Assembly: GCF_030296575.1 (NCBI RefSeq)
Contig: NZ_AP027729.1
Span: forward strand, 558,001-622,000
Length of the DNA: 64,000 bases
Origin: Paraoerskovia sediminicola
Lineage (GTDB): Bacteria; Actinomycetota; Actinomycetes; Actinomycetales; Cellulomonadaceae
Reading direction: 5' to 3'
The position numbers and the translations under genes were made by a program. Each line of letters opens with the position of its first letter. Within the stretch, counting starts at the first letter, position 1. The notes below the pieces were generated by a model. The model had not been told where the DNA came from and did no database searches. It was given only the letters and a program-made list of their open reading frames with translations. Below, one piece after another: positions 49,859 through 59,335 of the stretch.

Positions 49859-50904
49859 TCATCCGGGTGGCGGACCCGTGCTGGCCCGGACGACCAGCGT
49901 CGGCGGGATCGCCGGGTGCCGCTCGGACCCGCCCCCCACCACGTCGAGCAACGTCGCGAGGCTCGCGCGGCCCAGCTCGTCGAACGGCTGCCGCACCGTC
50001 GTCAGCGCCGGGATGAAGTACTCGCACCCCTCGATGTCGTCGAACCCGACGACCGAGACCTGCTCGGGCACGCGCACACCGCGCTCCCAGAAGGCGCGGA
50101 GCAGACCGAGCGCGAGCTGGTCGTTCGCGGCGAACACCGCCGTCGGGCCGCCCCCGCCACCACCTGGTCGGCAAGCTCACCACCCACCCGGTAGCCACGG
50201 GCCGAGGTCCAGTCCCCCTGGCGCAGCGTCCCCTCGGTCCCGGCCGCGGCGAGGGCCTCTCGCCAACCGGCCACGCGCTCGCGCGCGTCGAACCAGTCCT
50301 GCGGTCCGGCCAGGTGGAGCACCTCGCGATGGCCCAGACCTGCCAGGTGCGCGGTCGCGGCCCTCGCCCCCGCCCTCTGGTCGACCGCGATCTCGTGCGC
50401 CTTGCGCGCCGGGTCCGGCTCGCGCGCCGCGACCAGGACGAGCGGCACGTCCGCCGAGAACCTCTCCACGGCCTGAGCGACGTCGTCCTGCGGTGCGATG
50501 ACGACGACGCCCTCGACCGCCTGGTCCAGGAAGTGCTCGAGCGCCGTGTGCACGGACGCCGCGTCGAGCGACGTCAGCGTGGCCACGCCGACGAAGTACC
50601 CGGCGTCGCGGGCGGCACGCTCGATCGCGACGAGGGTGCTCGTCGGGCCGTACAGCGCAGACCCGGTGGTGACGACGCCGATGGTCGCCGACCGGCGCGT
50701 GACCAGGGCGCGCGCGGCGCTGTTGCGGCGGTAGCCCAGCCGCTCGATCGCGACGAGCACGCGGTCCCGCGTCTCGGGGCGGACGCTCGGGTGGTCGTTC
50801 AGGACCCGCGAGACCGTCTGGTGCGACACCCCGGCCTCGTGCGCCACGTCGGACATGGCCGGCGGTCGCGGCTGGGTACCACCTGTGCCGGCCATCCGGC
50901 TCAC
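49859..50904 (-). CDS. LacI-family repressor of the arabinose genes (one frame disruption)
   Basis: 348 residues corrected. The helix-turn-helix AMSDVAHEAGVSHQTVSRVLN (residues 16-36) and hinge NSAARALVTRRSATIGVV are textbook LacI. The sugar-binding domain runs to VFAANDQLALGLLRAF and VVGFDDIEG in a second frame; one G added at 50151-50155 gives VVAGGGPTAVFAAND. GTG 50904 overlaps the proC stop (GTGA), with AAGGGA just before it; ATG 50895 is an alternative start. It lies directly upstream of araB. Confidence 0.92.
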
Positions 50905-51777
50905 TTCCCTTCGAGCTGAGCCGAGAGCTCGGCGGAACGGTCCTTCGCGGCCACGAGCGCGTCCACGAACGAGGCACGGACGCCACCGGCGTCGAGCTGC
51001 CGCAGCGCAGCGATGGTGGTGCCCCCGGCGAGGACACCTTCTCCCGGAGCACCACCGGGTGCTCGCCGGACTCGTCGGCCATCCGTGCCGAACCGAGCAC
51101 GGTGGCGGTCGCGAGCTGCCGGGCGAGCGCCCGGGGCAGACCCATCAGGGTGCCTGCCTCGGAGAGCGCGTCGAGCACGTAGAACACGTAGGCCGGGCCG
51201 GAGCCGGACATCGCGGCGACCGCGTCCTGGTCCTTCTCCGCGACCCGCACGACGAGCCCGGTCGCAGCCAGCATGCGCTCGACCAGGCTCAGGTGGTCCT
51301 CGGTCGCCGCCGTGCCGGCGCTGATGGCGCTGACCCCCGCACCGATCGAGGACGGCGTGTTCGGCATCACGCGGACGAAGGGGTGCCCTGCGGCAGGCGG
51401 GCCTCGTAGAACGCGCAGGACAGCCCGACGGCGACTGTCAGGACGAGCGTCCCCGGCTCGACGTGCGGCGAGATCTCGTCGAGGAGCGCCCCGATGTCCT
51501 TGGGCTTGACCGCGAGCACGACGACGTCGGCCTCCGCGACGGCGGCGCCGTTGTCCCCGCTCGTGCGCACCCCGTGGGTCTCCTCGAGCTCTGCGGCACG
51601 CTCCGCCCGGCGCGCGGTCGCCACGACCCTCCGGGGCGACCACCCCGCGGCGAGCACCCCCGTGAGCACCGTCTCACCCATGACTCCGGTGCCCAGCACG
51701 GCGACCCTGGGCTGGTCCTGCTGGTCGTCCGTGCGGTCGTCCGTGGCGGGGGCGGATGCGGTCGTGTCGTTGCTCAA
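50901..51777 (-). CDS. proC: Pyrroline-5-carboxylate reductase (two frame disruptions)
   Basis: Last enzyme of proline synthesis, 292 residues corrected. The NADPH site is VAVLGTGVMGETVLTGVL (GxGxMG), with VLAVKPKDI after it; VRVMPNTPSSIGAG and the signature MSGSGPAYVFYVLDAL follow. Frame changes occur at 51386-51388 (one G gives LPQGHPFVRVMPN) and 51022-51026 (one G gives SSPGGTTIAALRQLDAGGVR). TTG 51777 is chosen for the GAGGAG 8 nt upstream. Its stop overlaps the lacI start, an odd coupling between proline and arabinose genes. Confidence 0.93.
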
Positions 51778-51827
51778 CGGTGCGTCTCCTCGTGAGGTCG
51801 ATGGTGCGTGCTGGGCCGCCCGCGACG

Positions 51828-52697
51828 CTAGAGGGGGAACGCCGCGTAGAACGACGGCATGTCCTCGGTCGGCCCGACGGCCCGGAGCACGACCGTATCG
51901 TTGCGCCACACGACCGTCGACGTGCCCGACCCGCCGTCGAACCGCTGGTACTCGCCGACGACCTCGTCGTCGACCAGCACGTCCCCGGTCTCCACGGCGG
52001 TGCCAGCGGTGTCGACCACGCTCCCGTAGGCGTCCGCGGCGTCGCTCCCCTCCGTCCACTGCCCGACCTCGACGGTGACGGTCGACGCGCCGTCCCCGAC
52101 GTCGGGCTCCGAGGTCTCCGCGGGTTCCGCGCCGTCCTCGCCCTCCGCCTCGGCGTCGTCTGAGGTGTCGGCACTGTCGGCACTGTCGGCGCTGTCGGCA
52201 CTGTCGGCGCCGTCGCTGCCCTCACCGTCCGTGGCGCCCTCCGCGTCGGCGTACACCGCGCGCCATGCGTCGTGCGGGTCCAGGTCGTCGAAGACGACCG
52301 TCTCGCCCTCCTCGACGAGGGCGAAGCGCAGGACGGTGTCCGGCAGCGCCAGCGCCAGCGCGTCCGCGTTCTCGGCCCGCGGGACCGGGTCGAAGGTCGG
52401 CTCGGTGGGTCTCGGCTCGTCGGTCGAGGCCCCGGTGGACGCCGCGCTCGTGTCGCCGCCTTCGCCCGGTGAAGATGCCTCGGTAGCGAACCCCGGCCAC
52501 ACGAAGGCGAGGAAGAGCGCGACGGCCGCCACCACGACCAGCAGGCCGGTGCCCGCGACGATCCTGCGCCGCCGGAACACGGCCGGGTCCGGCGCGGCCT
52601 GCCCGCCCGCTCGACCCGGCCGGCCGGAGGGGCCTGAGCCCTGCGGCCGCCCCTGCCCTGCCCGGTCCTGCCCGCCACCCCGACGCTCGTCGTCCAC
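51828..52697 (-). CDS. Single-span exported protein of unknown function
   Basis: 289 residues. A basic Gly/Pro-rich cytosolic N-terminus (~43 residues) precedes one span (IVAGTGLLVVVAAVALFLAFV), then an extracytoplasmic domain of about 200 residues split by an acidic repeat with SAD units (nonamer DNA repeats at 52167-52211). The end VVWRNDTVVLRAVGPTEDMPSFYAAFPL (key residues VWRNDxVVLRAxG) is the best conserved-looking part. No family recognised. It is divergent from radA; GTG start at 52697 with GGAG upstream. Confidence 0.7.
   Translation of the reverse strand: MDDERRGGGQDRAGQGRPQGSGPSGRPGRAGGQAAPDPAVFRRRRIVAGTGLLVVVAAVALFLAFVWPGFATEASSPGEGGDTSAASTGASTDEPRPTEPTFDPVPRAENADALALALPDTVLRFALVEEGETVVFDDLDPHDAWRAVYADAEGATDGEGSDGADSADSADSADSADTSDDAEAEGEDGAEPAETSEPDVGDGASTVTVEVGQWTEGSDAADAYGSVVDTAGTAVETGDVLVDDEVVGEYQRFDGGSGTSTVVWRNDTVVLRAVGPTEDMPSFYAAFPL
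52167..52211. repeat. 9-nt tandem repeat coding for Ser-Ala-Asp
   Basis: Five near-identical copies of GTCGGCACT (variants GTCGGCGCT/GTCGGCGCC) encode SADSADSAD on the minus strand in the exported protein above. Confidence 0.9.
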
Positions 52698-52797
52698 CTG
52701 GCTCCTGCCCTCCCGACCCGCGAGTCGCTGCTCGGCCGAAGGCCGTCCGTCTGCGCGGTCAGCCTAGTGGCGCCGGTCCCGCGTCGGTGGCAGCCAC

Positions 52798-52803
52798 TAC
52801 CGT
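52798..52803 (+). promoter_or_regulatory. -10 box of radA (leaderless)
   Basis: TACCGT ends 7 nt before the GTG start of radA, with no ribosome-binding site between. A TAGGCT on the other strand (52763-52768) may serve the divergent exported-protein gene. Confidence 0.5.
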
Positions 52804-52810
52804 CGGGCGC

Positions 52811-54213
52811 GTGAAGACGACCACGCGCGCCACGGCCAAGACCGCCCGTCCCGCCTACCGGTGCAGCGAGTGCGGTTGGACCACGGCCAAGTGGGTCGGC
52901 AGGTGCGGCGAGTGCCAGGAGTGGGGGTCGGTCAGCGAGGCCGGCGCGGCCGCCACCGGGCCTCGGACGACGGCGGTGCAGCCCACGCGCGGGCCGGCCC
53001 GCCCGATCGGCGAGATCGACGTCGACGCGACGCGCGCGGTGCCGACCGGGGTCGGCGAGCTCGACCGCGTCCTCGGCGGGGGTCTCGTCCCAGGAGCCGT
53101 CGTCCTCCTCGCCGGCGAGCCGGGGGTCGGCAAGTCCACGCTCCTCCTGTCGGCGGCGAGCAACGTCGCCGCGGGCTCCGCCTCCGCACCCGCGCGCACG
53201 GTCCTCTACGTCACCGGCGAGGAGTCGGCCGGTCAGGTACGGCTCCGCGCCGAGCGCATCGGAGCCCTCGCGCCGCGCCTCCTCCTCGCGGCCGAGACCG
53301 ACCTCGCGAGCGTCCTCGGCCACATCGAGGCCACGGACGCCGACCTGCTCGTCGTGGACTCGGTCCAGACCATCGCGTCGACGGAGGTCGACGGCGCGCC
53401 CGGCGGCGTGTCCCAGGTCCGCGAGGTCGCCGGCGCGCTCATCGCTGCGGCCAAGGACCGGGACCTGCCGGTCATCCTGGTGGGGCACGTCACGAAGGAC
53501 GGGACCGTGGCCGGTCCGCGGACGCTCGAGCACCTCGTCGACGTCGTCTGCCAGTTCGAGGGCGACCGGCACTCCCGGCTCAGGTTCGTCCGGGCCACGA
53601 AGAACCGCTACGGACCGACCGACGAGGTCGGCTGCTTCGACCTCTCGGAGTCGGGGATCGTCGGCCTCCCCGACCCGAGCGGGCTGTTCCTCTCGCACGG
53701 CGCGGCCCGGACACCCGGCACCTGCCTGACCGTGACCCTCGACGGCCGTCGCCCGCTCGCGCTGGAGATCCAGTCCCTCGTCGTCCCGAGCCCGCTCGCC
53801 AACCCGAGGCGGACGACCTCGGGCATCGAGTCGAGCAGGCTCGCGATGATCCTCGCCGTCATGCACCGGCACGCCGGTGCGCGGCTCGGCGACCACGACG
53901 TGTACGTCTCCACGATCGGCGGCGCCCGCGTCAGCGAGCCGGCAGCCGACCTGGCGATCGCCGTCGCCACCGTCTCCGCCAAGGAGGACGAGGCGCTGCC
54001 CCAGGGCACCCTCGCCTTCGGGGAGGTGGGCCTCGCGGGCGACATCCGGCCCGTCACGGGGCTGGACCGCAGGCTCAACGAGGCCGCCCGGCTCGGCTTC
54101 ACGCGGGCGATCGTCCCCGCCCGGTCGGGAGCCCGCCCCCGGCGGGCATGACGGTCCTCGAGGCTCGGCACGTCGCCGAGGCCGTCGAGCTCGCGCGGGC
54201 CGGTTCACGGTGA
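52811..54213 (+). CDS. radA: DNA repair protein RadA (one frame disruption near 3' end)
   Basis: RecA-related branch-migration ATPase, 467 residues corrected. A four-Cys zinc motif (YRCSECGWTTAKWVGRCGEC; key CxxC...CxxC, about residues 17-36), Walker A GEPGVGKST, and the RadA signature KNRYGPTDEVG are visible, then a Lon-like C-terminal domain. The last residues PAGMTVLEARHVAEAVELA are in another frame; one C added near 54132-54140 restores them. GTG 52811 is chosen for the -10 box 7 nt before and the zinc motif position; an open frame extends upstream. Confidence 0.94.
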
Positions 54214-54300
54214 GCAGACGCCGCTCCAGCCGCTCCGGCGGCTCCGGCGGCTCCCCTGCCCCTGTCTGCCATGTCCGCTCCGCCTGCTCGGTCGGCAGGG

Positions 54301-54345
54301 TCGGGTCCGTCGGATCCGTCGGCTCCGTCGGCTCCGTCGGCCCAG
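54301..54345. repeat. 9-nt tandem repeat between radA and disA
   Basis: Five copies of TCGG-x-TCCG type nonamers (consensus TCGGCTCCG), preceded by a run of CTCCGGCGG units at 54229-54252, fill most of the 230-nt gap before disA. Non-coding. Confidence 0.85.
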
Positions 54346-54431
54346 TCGACCGCTCCGCGGCGAGCCGTCACGAATGGATCACAAAGACATCGGCGGGGCC
54401 TCCCCACCCGGCCTCGTGCACCGGTCGGCCG

Positions 54432-54437
54432 TAGGAT
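54432..54437 (+). promoter_or_regulatory. -10 box of disA (leaderless)
   Basis: TAGGAT ends 6 nt before the GTG start of disA. So disA probably has its own promoter rather than depending only on radA. Confidence 0.55.
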
Positions 54438-54443
54438 CGGCCC

Positions 54444-55529
54444 GTGCCACAGACTCCCGCCACGCCCGACGGACGACTGCGCGAGACCCTGGCGGCAGTC
54501 GCCCCCGGGACCGAGCTCCGCGACGGCCTCGAGCGCATCCTGCGCGGCCGCACGGGCGCACTGATCGTGCTCGGCCTCGACGACGTCGTGGAGCAGATCT
54601 GTTCCGGCGGCTTCGTGCTCGACGTGGAATTCTCCGCCACCCGCCTCCGGGAGCTGTCCAAGATGGACGGCGCCGTCGTCCTCGACAGCGGTGCGACCAA
54701 GATCCTCCGTGCCGCCGTCCAGCTCCTGCCGGACTCGGCGATCACGACGACGGAGTCCGGGACCCGGCACCGCACGGCCGAGCGCGTCGCGAAGCAGACC
54801 GGGTTCCCCGTGATCTCCGTGAGCCAGTCGATGAAGATCGTCGCCGTGTACCTCGAGAACCAGCGGTACGCGCTGGAGGGATCCGACTCGATCCTCGGCA
54901 GGTCGAACCAGGCGCTCGCGACGCTCGAGCGCTACCGGTCGAGGCTCGACGAGGTCAGCGGCACCCTGTCCGCGCTCGAGATCGAGGACCTCGTCACGGT
55001 CCGCGACGTGTGCGTCGTGGTGCAGCGCCTCGAGATGGTCCGCCGCATCTCCGACGAGATCGCCGGCTACGTCGTCGAGCTCGGCACCGATGGCCGACTG
55101 CTCGAGCTCCAGCTCGACGAGCTGATCGGGGGCATCGGAGCCGACCACGACTACGTGATCCGCGACTACGTCGACCTCGACCGGTCGGACCGGACGGTCG
55201 ACCAGGTCCGCGCCGTGCTCGCCGACGTCAACTCGACCCAGCTCCTCGACCTGAGCCACATCGGCAAGGTCCTCGAGCTCCCGGGCGCGGGCGAGGCGCT
55301 GGACGCCGCGATCGCGCCGCACGGCTACCGGCTCCTGTCGAAGGTCCCGCGCCTGCCGAGCGCCGTGCTGGACCGGCTCGTGGACCGGTTCGGCAACCTC
55401 CAGAAGCTCCTTGCCGCCGGGGTGGACGACCTCATGGCTGTCGACGGTGTGGGCGAGCAGCGGGCACGCGCGGTCCGCGAGGGGCTCTCCCGGTTGGCCG
55501 AGTCGAGCATCCTGGAACGCTACGTCTGA
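54444..55529 (+). CDS. disA: DNA integrity scanning diadenylate cyclase DisA
   Basis: Makes c-di-AMP from two ATP and senses DNA branch points; 361 residues, full length. The DAC domain has KMDGAVVLD (DGA motif, about residues 71-79) and [16 protein letters not shown] (RHR motif, about 105-120). A helical linker and a C-terminal helix-hairpin-helix domain follow ([23 protein letters not shown]). GTG 54444. Adjacent to radA, which in Bacillus and Mycobacterium interacts with DisA and restrains it. c-di-AMP could act on the TrkA-like protein in this window. Confidence 0.96.
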   Translation: MPQTPATPDGRLRETLAAVAPGTELRDGLERILRGRTGALIVLGLDDVVEQICSGGFVLDVEFSATRLRELSKMDGAVVLDSGATKILRAAVQLLPDSAITTTESGTRHRTAERVAKQTGFPVISVSQSMKIVAVYLENQRYALEGSDSILGRSNQALATLERYRSRLDEVSGTLSALEIEDLVTVRDVCVVVQRLEMVRRISDEIAGYVVELGTDGRLLELQLDELIGGIGADHDYVIRDYVDLDRSDRTVDQVRAVLADVNSTQLLDLSHIGKVLELPGAGEALDAAIAPHGYRLLSKVPRLPSAVLDRLVDRFGNLQKLLAAGVDDLMAVDGVGEQRARAVREGLSRLAESSILERYV

Positions 55530-55670
55530 CCGCTCCGGCGTCGGACGGCGTCCGACCGTTCCGCAGGCGTGCCCGCCTCGGGCAGTACGACAGTCCCCGT
55601 CCGGCAGTCTCGGGCGTCAGTTCCCACCCGGCCGGCTCGGGTGTCAGCAAAGGTCCGGGATCCGCGGGCG

Positions 55671-56441
55671 TCAGTCCGCGTCCGACGGCTCCGCAGCCTC
55701 GGCCTCGTCGGACGGCTCCTCGGTCTCGTCCGAAGACTTGTCAGCCTCGTCCGAAGGCTTGTCAGTCTCGTCGGTGGAATCGTCCGACTCGTCGGACGAC
55801 GGGGTGGACGACGGGGTCGGCTTCGGCTCGGGCTTCGCTTCGAGCGTGAACCGCACCGGCTCGCTGGCCGTCCCGTCGACGCCCGCGAGCGCCGCCACCG
55901 CCTGGTAGGTGCCGGGGTCCGCGGGATCACCGGGGTCCGGGCACCCGTCGGCCGACGGGACCCGGTCCCACCGGACCTTCTGCTCGTCGACGTCACCGCG
56001 GGCCATCAGGATCGTGCGCTCCTCGGTCGAGCAGTCCGCGGACGACCAGGTCCGGGCGTCCCCGGAGGTGATCGTCACCGGTCGACCGACCGCGGAGGAC
56101 TCGACGAGGCACGGCGTCCGCCCGACGTGCCGCACCGTCACGGTGAAGAGCGGCCGCCGCGGCGCGACGTACTCGGACGCGTCGGCGTCGATGCTGACCT
56201 CGACGTCGTCCGGTCCGCAGGTGACGGGCGCTCCCAGCGGCTGGGGCGTCGGCGGGGCCTGCTTCTCGGCGGCGGCCATCTCGGGGAGGGCCTCGGTGCC
56301 GCTGCCGTCGAACGCGCGGACCAGGACGACGACCCCGGCGACGACCGCGGCGAGCACTGCCGCGAGGACGACGAGAGCGATGGTGCGCCGGAGGAACAGC
56401 ACCGCCGGCCGAGGTCGGGCGGACGCCGAGACCACTCCCAC
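55671..56441 (-). CDS. Single-span exported protein with acidic repeat tail, function unknown
   Basis: 256 residues. A short N-terminus and one span (TIALVVLAAVLAAVVAGVVVL, about residues 20-40 counted with flanks) are followed by a ~150-residue beta-rich domain with four Cys (VTCGPDD, TPCLVES, SADCSTE, ADGCPDP), likely two disulfides. The last 55 residues repeat Ser/Asp/Glu units such as SDETEEPSDEAE. It lies between disA and mutY on the opposite strand, convergent with disA. No named family recognised. Confidence 0.75.
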   Translation of the reverse strand: MGVVSASARPRPAVLFLRRTIALVVLAAVLAAVVAGVVVLVRAFDGSGTEALPEMAAAEKQAPPTPQPLGAPVTCGPDDVEVSIDADASEYVAPRRPLFTVTVRHVGRTPCLVESSAVGRPVTITSGDARTWSSADCSTEERTILMARGDVDEQKVRWDRVPSADGCPDPGDPADPGTYQAVAALAGVDGTASEPVRFTLEAKPEPKPTPSSTPSSDESDDSTDETDKPSDEADKSSDETEEPSDEAEAAEPSDAD

Positions 56442-56607
56442 GCCACCTCCCCGCCTCTGCTCGCACCTGCACCTGACCCGCCGCCGGTCCGGGCGGCGAC
56501 GTCGCGCTCGACCGTCGGACCGGCGCAGGACGACAGATTACGAGGCGCAGCGCCGCCAGCCGCACAGCCTCGCCGTCGACGGCGCCGATCGTGGAGAATG
56601 TCACGTC

Positions 56608-57565
56608 ATGCCCGCCGTCTCCCGATCCCGCGCCCCGCGGCTGCCCCACGTGCCGAGCGCAGCGGGCCCGCCGGAGCGTGCGGTCGCTGCGCCCGAGCTC
56701 GCGGAGCTGCGGGAGACGACCGTCGACTGGTACCGGACGGCGGCGCGCGACCTGCCGTGGCGCCGTCCGGACTGCTCCCCGTGGGGGTCGTGGTGAGCGA
56801 GGTCATGCTGCAGCAGACCCCCGTCTCCCGGGTCGAGCCGCGGTGGCGCGAGTGGATGGAGCGCTGGCCCACGCCCGCCGCGCTCGCCGCGGCGACGACG
56901 GCCGACGTCCTGCGGGCCTGGGACCGGCTCGGCTACCCGCGTCGTGCGCTGCGGCTGCGGACGTGCGCCGAGGCGGTCGTCGATCGCCACGGCGGGCGCG
57001 TGCCCGAGACGGAGGCTGAGCTCTTGGCGCTCCCGGGCATCGGCACCTACACGGCCGCGGCGGTGGTGGCCTTCGCGTTCGGCGGGCGCAGCGTCGTGGT
57101 CGACACGAACGTCCGGCGGGTGCTGGCCCGCACGGTGGTCGGGACGGCGCTGCCGCCGCCGACCCCGCGCGCGGCGGAGCTCGCGCTCGCCGCCCGCCTC
57201 GTGCCCGACGACCCCACGGCGGCCGCCGCCTGGGCAGCCGCGTCGATGGAGCTGGGCGCGACCGTGTGCACGGCCCGTGCACCGCGGTGCCCCGCGTGCC
57301 CGGTGGCCGACCTGTGCCGGTGGCGCCTCGCCGGCTCTCCCCGGACGAGCACGCTGCCCGACGCCGGGGGCAGGCCTGGGCGGGGACCGACCGTCAGGTC
57401 CGGGGCAGGGTGATGGCCGAGCTCCGGCGCAGCGCGCACCCCGTGCCGCGCACGGTCGTGCGCGGACTCTGGTCCGACGCTGCGCAGCTCGAGCGGTGCG
57501 TGGCGAGCCTCGTCGAGGACGGCCTGGTCGAGCAGGACGGCGACGTCTACCGGCTGCCCGACTGA
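56608..57565 (+). CDS. mutY: A/G-specific adenine glycosylase MutY (two frame disruptions)
   Basis: Removes adenine mispaired with 8-oxoguanine; 319 residues corrected. RDLPWRRPDCSPWG and VSEVMLQQTPVSRVEPRW (MLQQT) lie on either side of the first break (56783-56787, needs one G). The helix-hairpin-helix LPGIGTYTAAAVVAFAFG, catalytic Asp in VVVDTNVRRVLAR and the [4Fe-4S] ligands C-x6-C-x2-C-x5-C near 57270-57316 follow. One C at 57339-57342 restores the tail ending VEQDGDVYRLPD. No NUDIX-like C-terminal domain, as in other short actinobacterial MutY. Confidence 0.93.
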
Positions 57566-57570
57566 CGCCG

Positions 57571-58149
57571 TCAGAGCTCGAGCAGCATCCGCGTGTTGCC
57601 CAGGGTGTTGGGCTTGACCTTGGCGAGGTCGAGGAACTCGGCCACGCCGACGTCCGTCGAGCGCAGGAGCTCCGCGTAGACGTCGCTCGTGACCGGCGTC
57701 CCCTCGATCTCCTGGAACCCGTGCTGGGAGAAGAACTCGGCCTCGAAGGTCAGGCAGAACACCCGTCGCAGCCCGAGCCCACGGGCTCGGTCGAGGAGCT
57801 CGGCGAGGATCGCGTGGCCGACGCCGCGGCCGCGCCACGCCGGGTCCACGGCGAGGGTCCGGACCTCCGCGAGGTCCTCCCACATGACGTGCAGCGCGCC
57901 GCAGCCCACGGTGGCACCCGCGCCCTGGCCGTCCTGCTCTGCGGTCCCGGTGTCCCCGGCCCGCTCTGCGGGGACGGCGGCCTGCGCGACGACGAACTCC
58001 TGGACCGACTCGTAGTAGCCGACGAGCTCCTTGGCGAGGAGGATCCGGTCGGTGGCGTAGGGCACGACGAGGTCGCTGATGCGGCGCACGTCGCCCGGCA
58101 GGGCCGGTCGCAGCCGGAACGGTCGGGACTCCTCGGGGCTCGCGCGCAT
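57571..58149 (-). CDS. argA: Amino-acid N-acetyltransferase (short ArgA type)
   Basis: GNAT enzyme of 192 residues expected to make N-acetylglutamate for arginine synthesis. It matches the mycobacterial Rv2747 type: GCGALHVMWEDLAEVRTLAV, WRGRGVGHAILAELLDRA (acetyl-CoA site), FEAEFFSQHGFQEIEGTPV, and the end VAEFLDLAKVKPNTLGN. ATG 58149 starts MRASPEES; the frame is open far upstream but unrelated. Convergent with mutY, 5 nt apart, and downstream of the sorC-type gene in the same direction. Confidence 0.9.
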   Translation of the reverse strand: MRASPEESRPFRLRPALPGDVRRISDLVVPYATDRILLAKELVGYYESVQEFVVAQAAVPAERAGDTGTAEQDGQGAGATVGCGALHVMWEDLAEVRTLAVDPAWRGRGVGHAILAELLDRARGLGLRRVFCLTFEAEFFSQHGFQEIEGTPVTSDVYAELLRSTDVGVAEFLDLAKVKPNTLGNTRMLLEL

Positions 58150-58190
58150 TGGGCGAAGATACGCCGGGCTGGGCGGCCGCGCCGTCCGCC

Positions 58191-59132
58191 TCACCCCATG
58201 AGGCGCGCGGCGGTGACCTCGTCGATCACGAGGTGGGTCACGGCCCCCGCGTTGAGGGCGGCGCGCAGCGGTCGCACCTTGTTGTCCCCCGACACCGCGC
58301 ACACCCGGCGCGGGATGCGCCGCAGCTCGGCGGGCGAGGGCCCGGTGGCCCGGTCGTTGAGGGCGATGTCGCTGTAGGTGCCGTCGGCGCGCAGGAACAC
58401 GGTGCAGACGTCGCCGACGACGCCCTCCGCGTCGAGCACGCGCAGGTCCTCGGGCTCGAGGTAGCCCGCCGAGTACACGTGGCTCGGCACGACGCCGGAG
58501 ATCGCCCCGACCGAGAAGACCGCGATGTCGGCCGCCCGCTGGACGTCGAGCACCCGCCGCACCGAACGCTCGCGCCACATCGCCCGCTTGGTCCCCGCGT
58601 AGTCGAAGAACGCCGGCACGGGGAAGTAGTGCTCGCTCGCTCCGAACGCGCCGGCGAAGGTCGCGATGAGGTCGCTCGCGTAGCTCACGCCCGTCGTGCG
58701 GGTGTTCGCCGCCCCGTTGAGCTGGACGACGGCGCTCCCTCGCGTCGGCTTCGCCGCCAGATGGTGGGCCACGGCCGACAAGGTCGTGCCCCAGGCCACC
58801 CCCAGGACCATGTCCGAGTCGAACCAGCCGGTGAGAAGTCGTGCAGTCGTCACGGCGACCTGATCGAGACGCTGGGCCTGCGACGCGCGGTCGGGGACCG
58901 GGACCACCCAGGCGGCGACGCCGAACGCCGCCGAGATCTGTTGGCCCAGACCGGGAGCACGGCCGTGCGGCGCCCGCACCTGGATCTCGACGAGCCCGGT
59001 CTCCCGCGCGCGCTTGACCAGCCGCGACACGGTGCTTCGTGACGTGCGCAGGTGCTTCGCGATCGCCTCCATCTTCATGTCCTGGAGGTAGTACATCGAC
59101 GCCGCCCGCAGCACGTCCTCGCTGTCGTCCAC
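58191..59132 (-). CDS. SorC-family sugar-binding transcriptional regulator
   Basis: 313 residues. An N-terminal helix-turn-helix (about residues 8-50: AASMYYLQDMKMEAIAKHL and TSRSTVSRLVKRARETGLVEI) precedes a sugar-phosphate-binding domain with GVAWGTTLSAVAHHL, VVQLNGAAN and CAVSGDNKVRPLRAAL, all typical of SorC/DeoR-effector domains. It is divergent from glpD with a perfect 16-bp palindrome in the 203-nt gap, so it is the probable regulator of glpD-F-K, with a glycerol phosphate as candidate effector. Confidence 0.88.
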   Translation of the reverse strand: MDDSEDVLRAASMYYLQDMKMEAIAKHLRTSRSTVSRLVKRARETGLVEIQVRAPHGRAPGLGQQISAAFGVAAWVVPVPDRASQAQRLDQVAVTTARLLTGWFDSDMVLGVAWGTTLSAVAHHLAAKPTRGSAVVQLNGAANTRTTGVSYASDLIATFAGAFGASEHYFPVPAFFDYAGTKRAMWRERSVRRVLDVQRAADIAVFSVGAISGVVPSHVYSAGYLEPEDLRVLDAEGVVGDVCTVFLRADGTYSDIALNDRATGPSPAELRRIPRRVCAVSGDNKVRPLRAALNAGAVTHLVIDEVTAARLMG

Positions 59133-59225
59133 CGTGATCCCTCTCCGTCCGCGCCGTCCGTGTGCCCGGGCCCCCTCGAAACGCGGCAGGACTGCTTAGC
59201 ACGCATTCCCGACCTCTGCAGTGTC

Positions 59226-59241
59226 GTGCACATATGTGCAC
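59226..59241. promoter_or_regulatory. Perfect palindromic operator between sorC-type gene and glpD
   Basis: GTGCACATATGTGCAC is a perfect 16-bp palindrome, 94 nt from the regulator start and 95 nt from the glpD start. Its midpoint position fits control of both divergent genes by the SorC-type protein. Confidence 0.75.
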
Positions 59242-59335
59242 CCCGGTTGCAAGAGTGTTCTACCGCTGCCCAAGGTAGTACCGATCACGCCGCCGCACCT
59301 CCAGGCGACCCGCACGCACCGAACGAGGGGTATCC

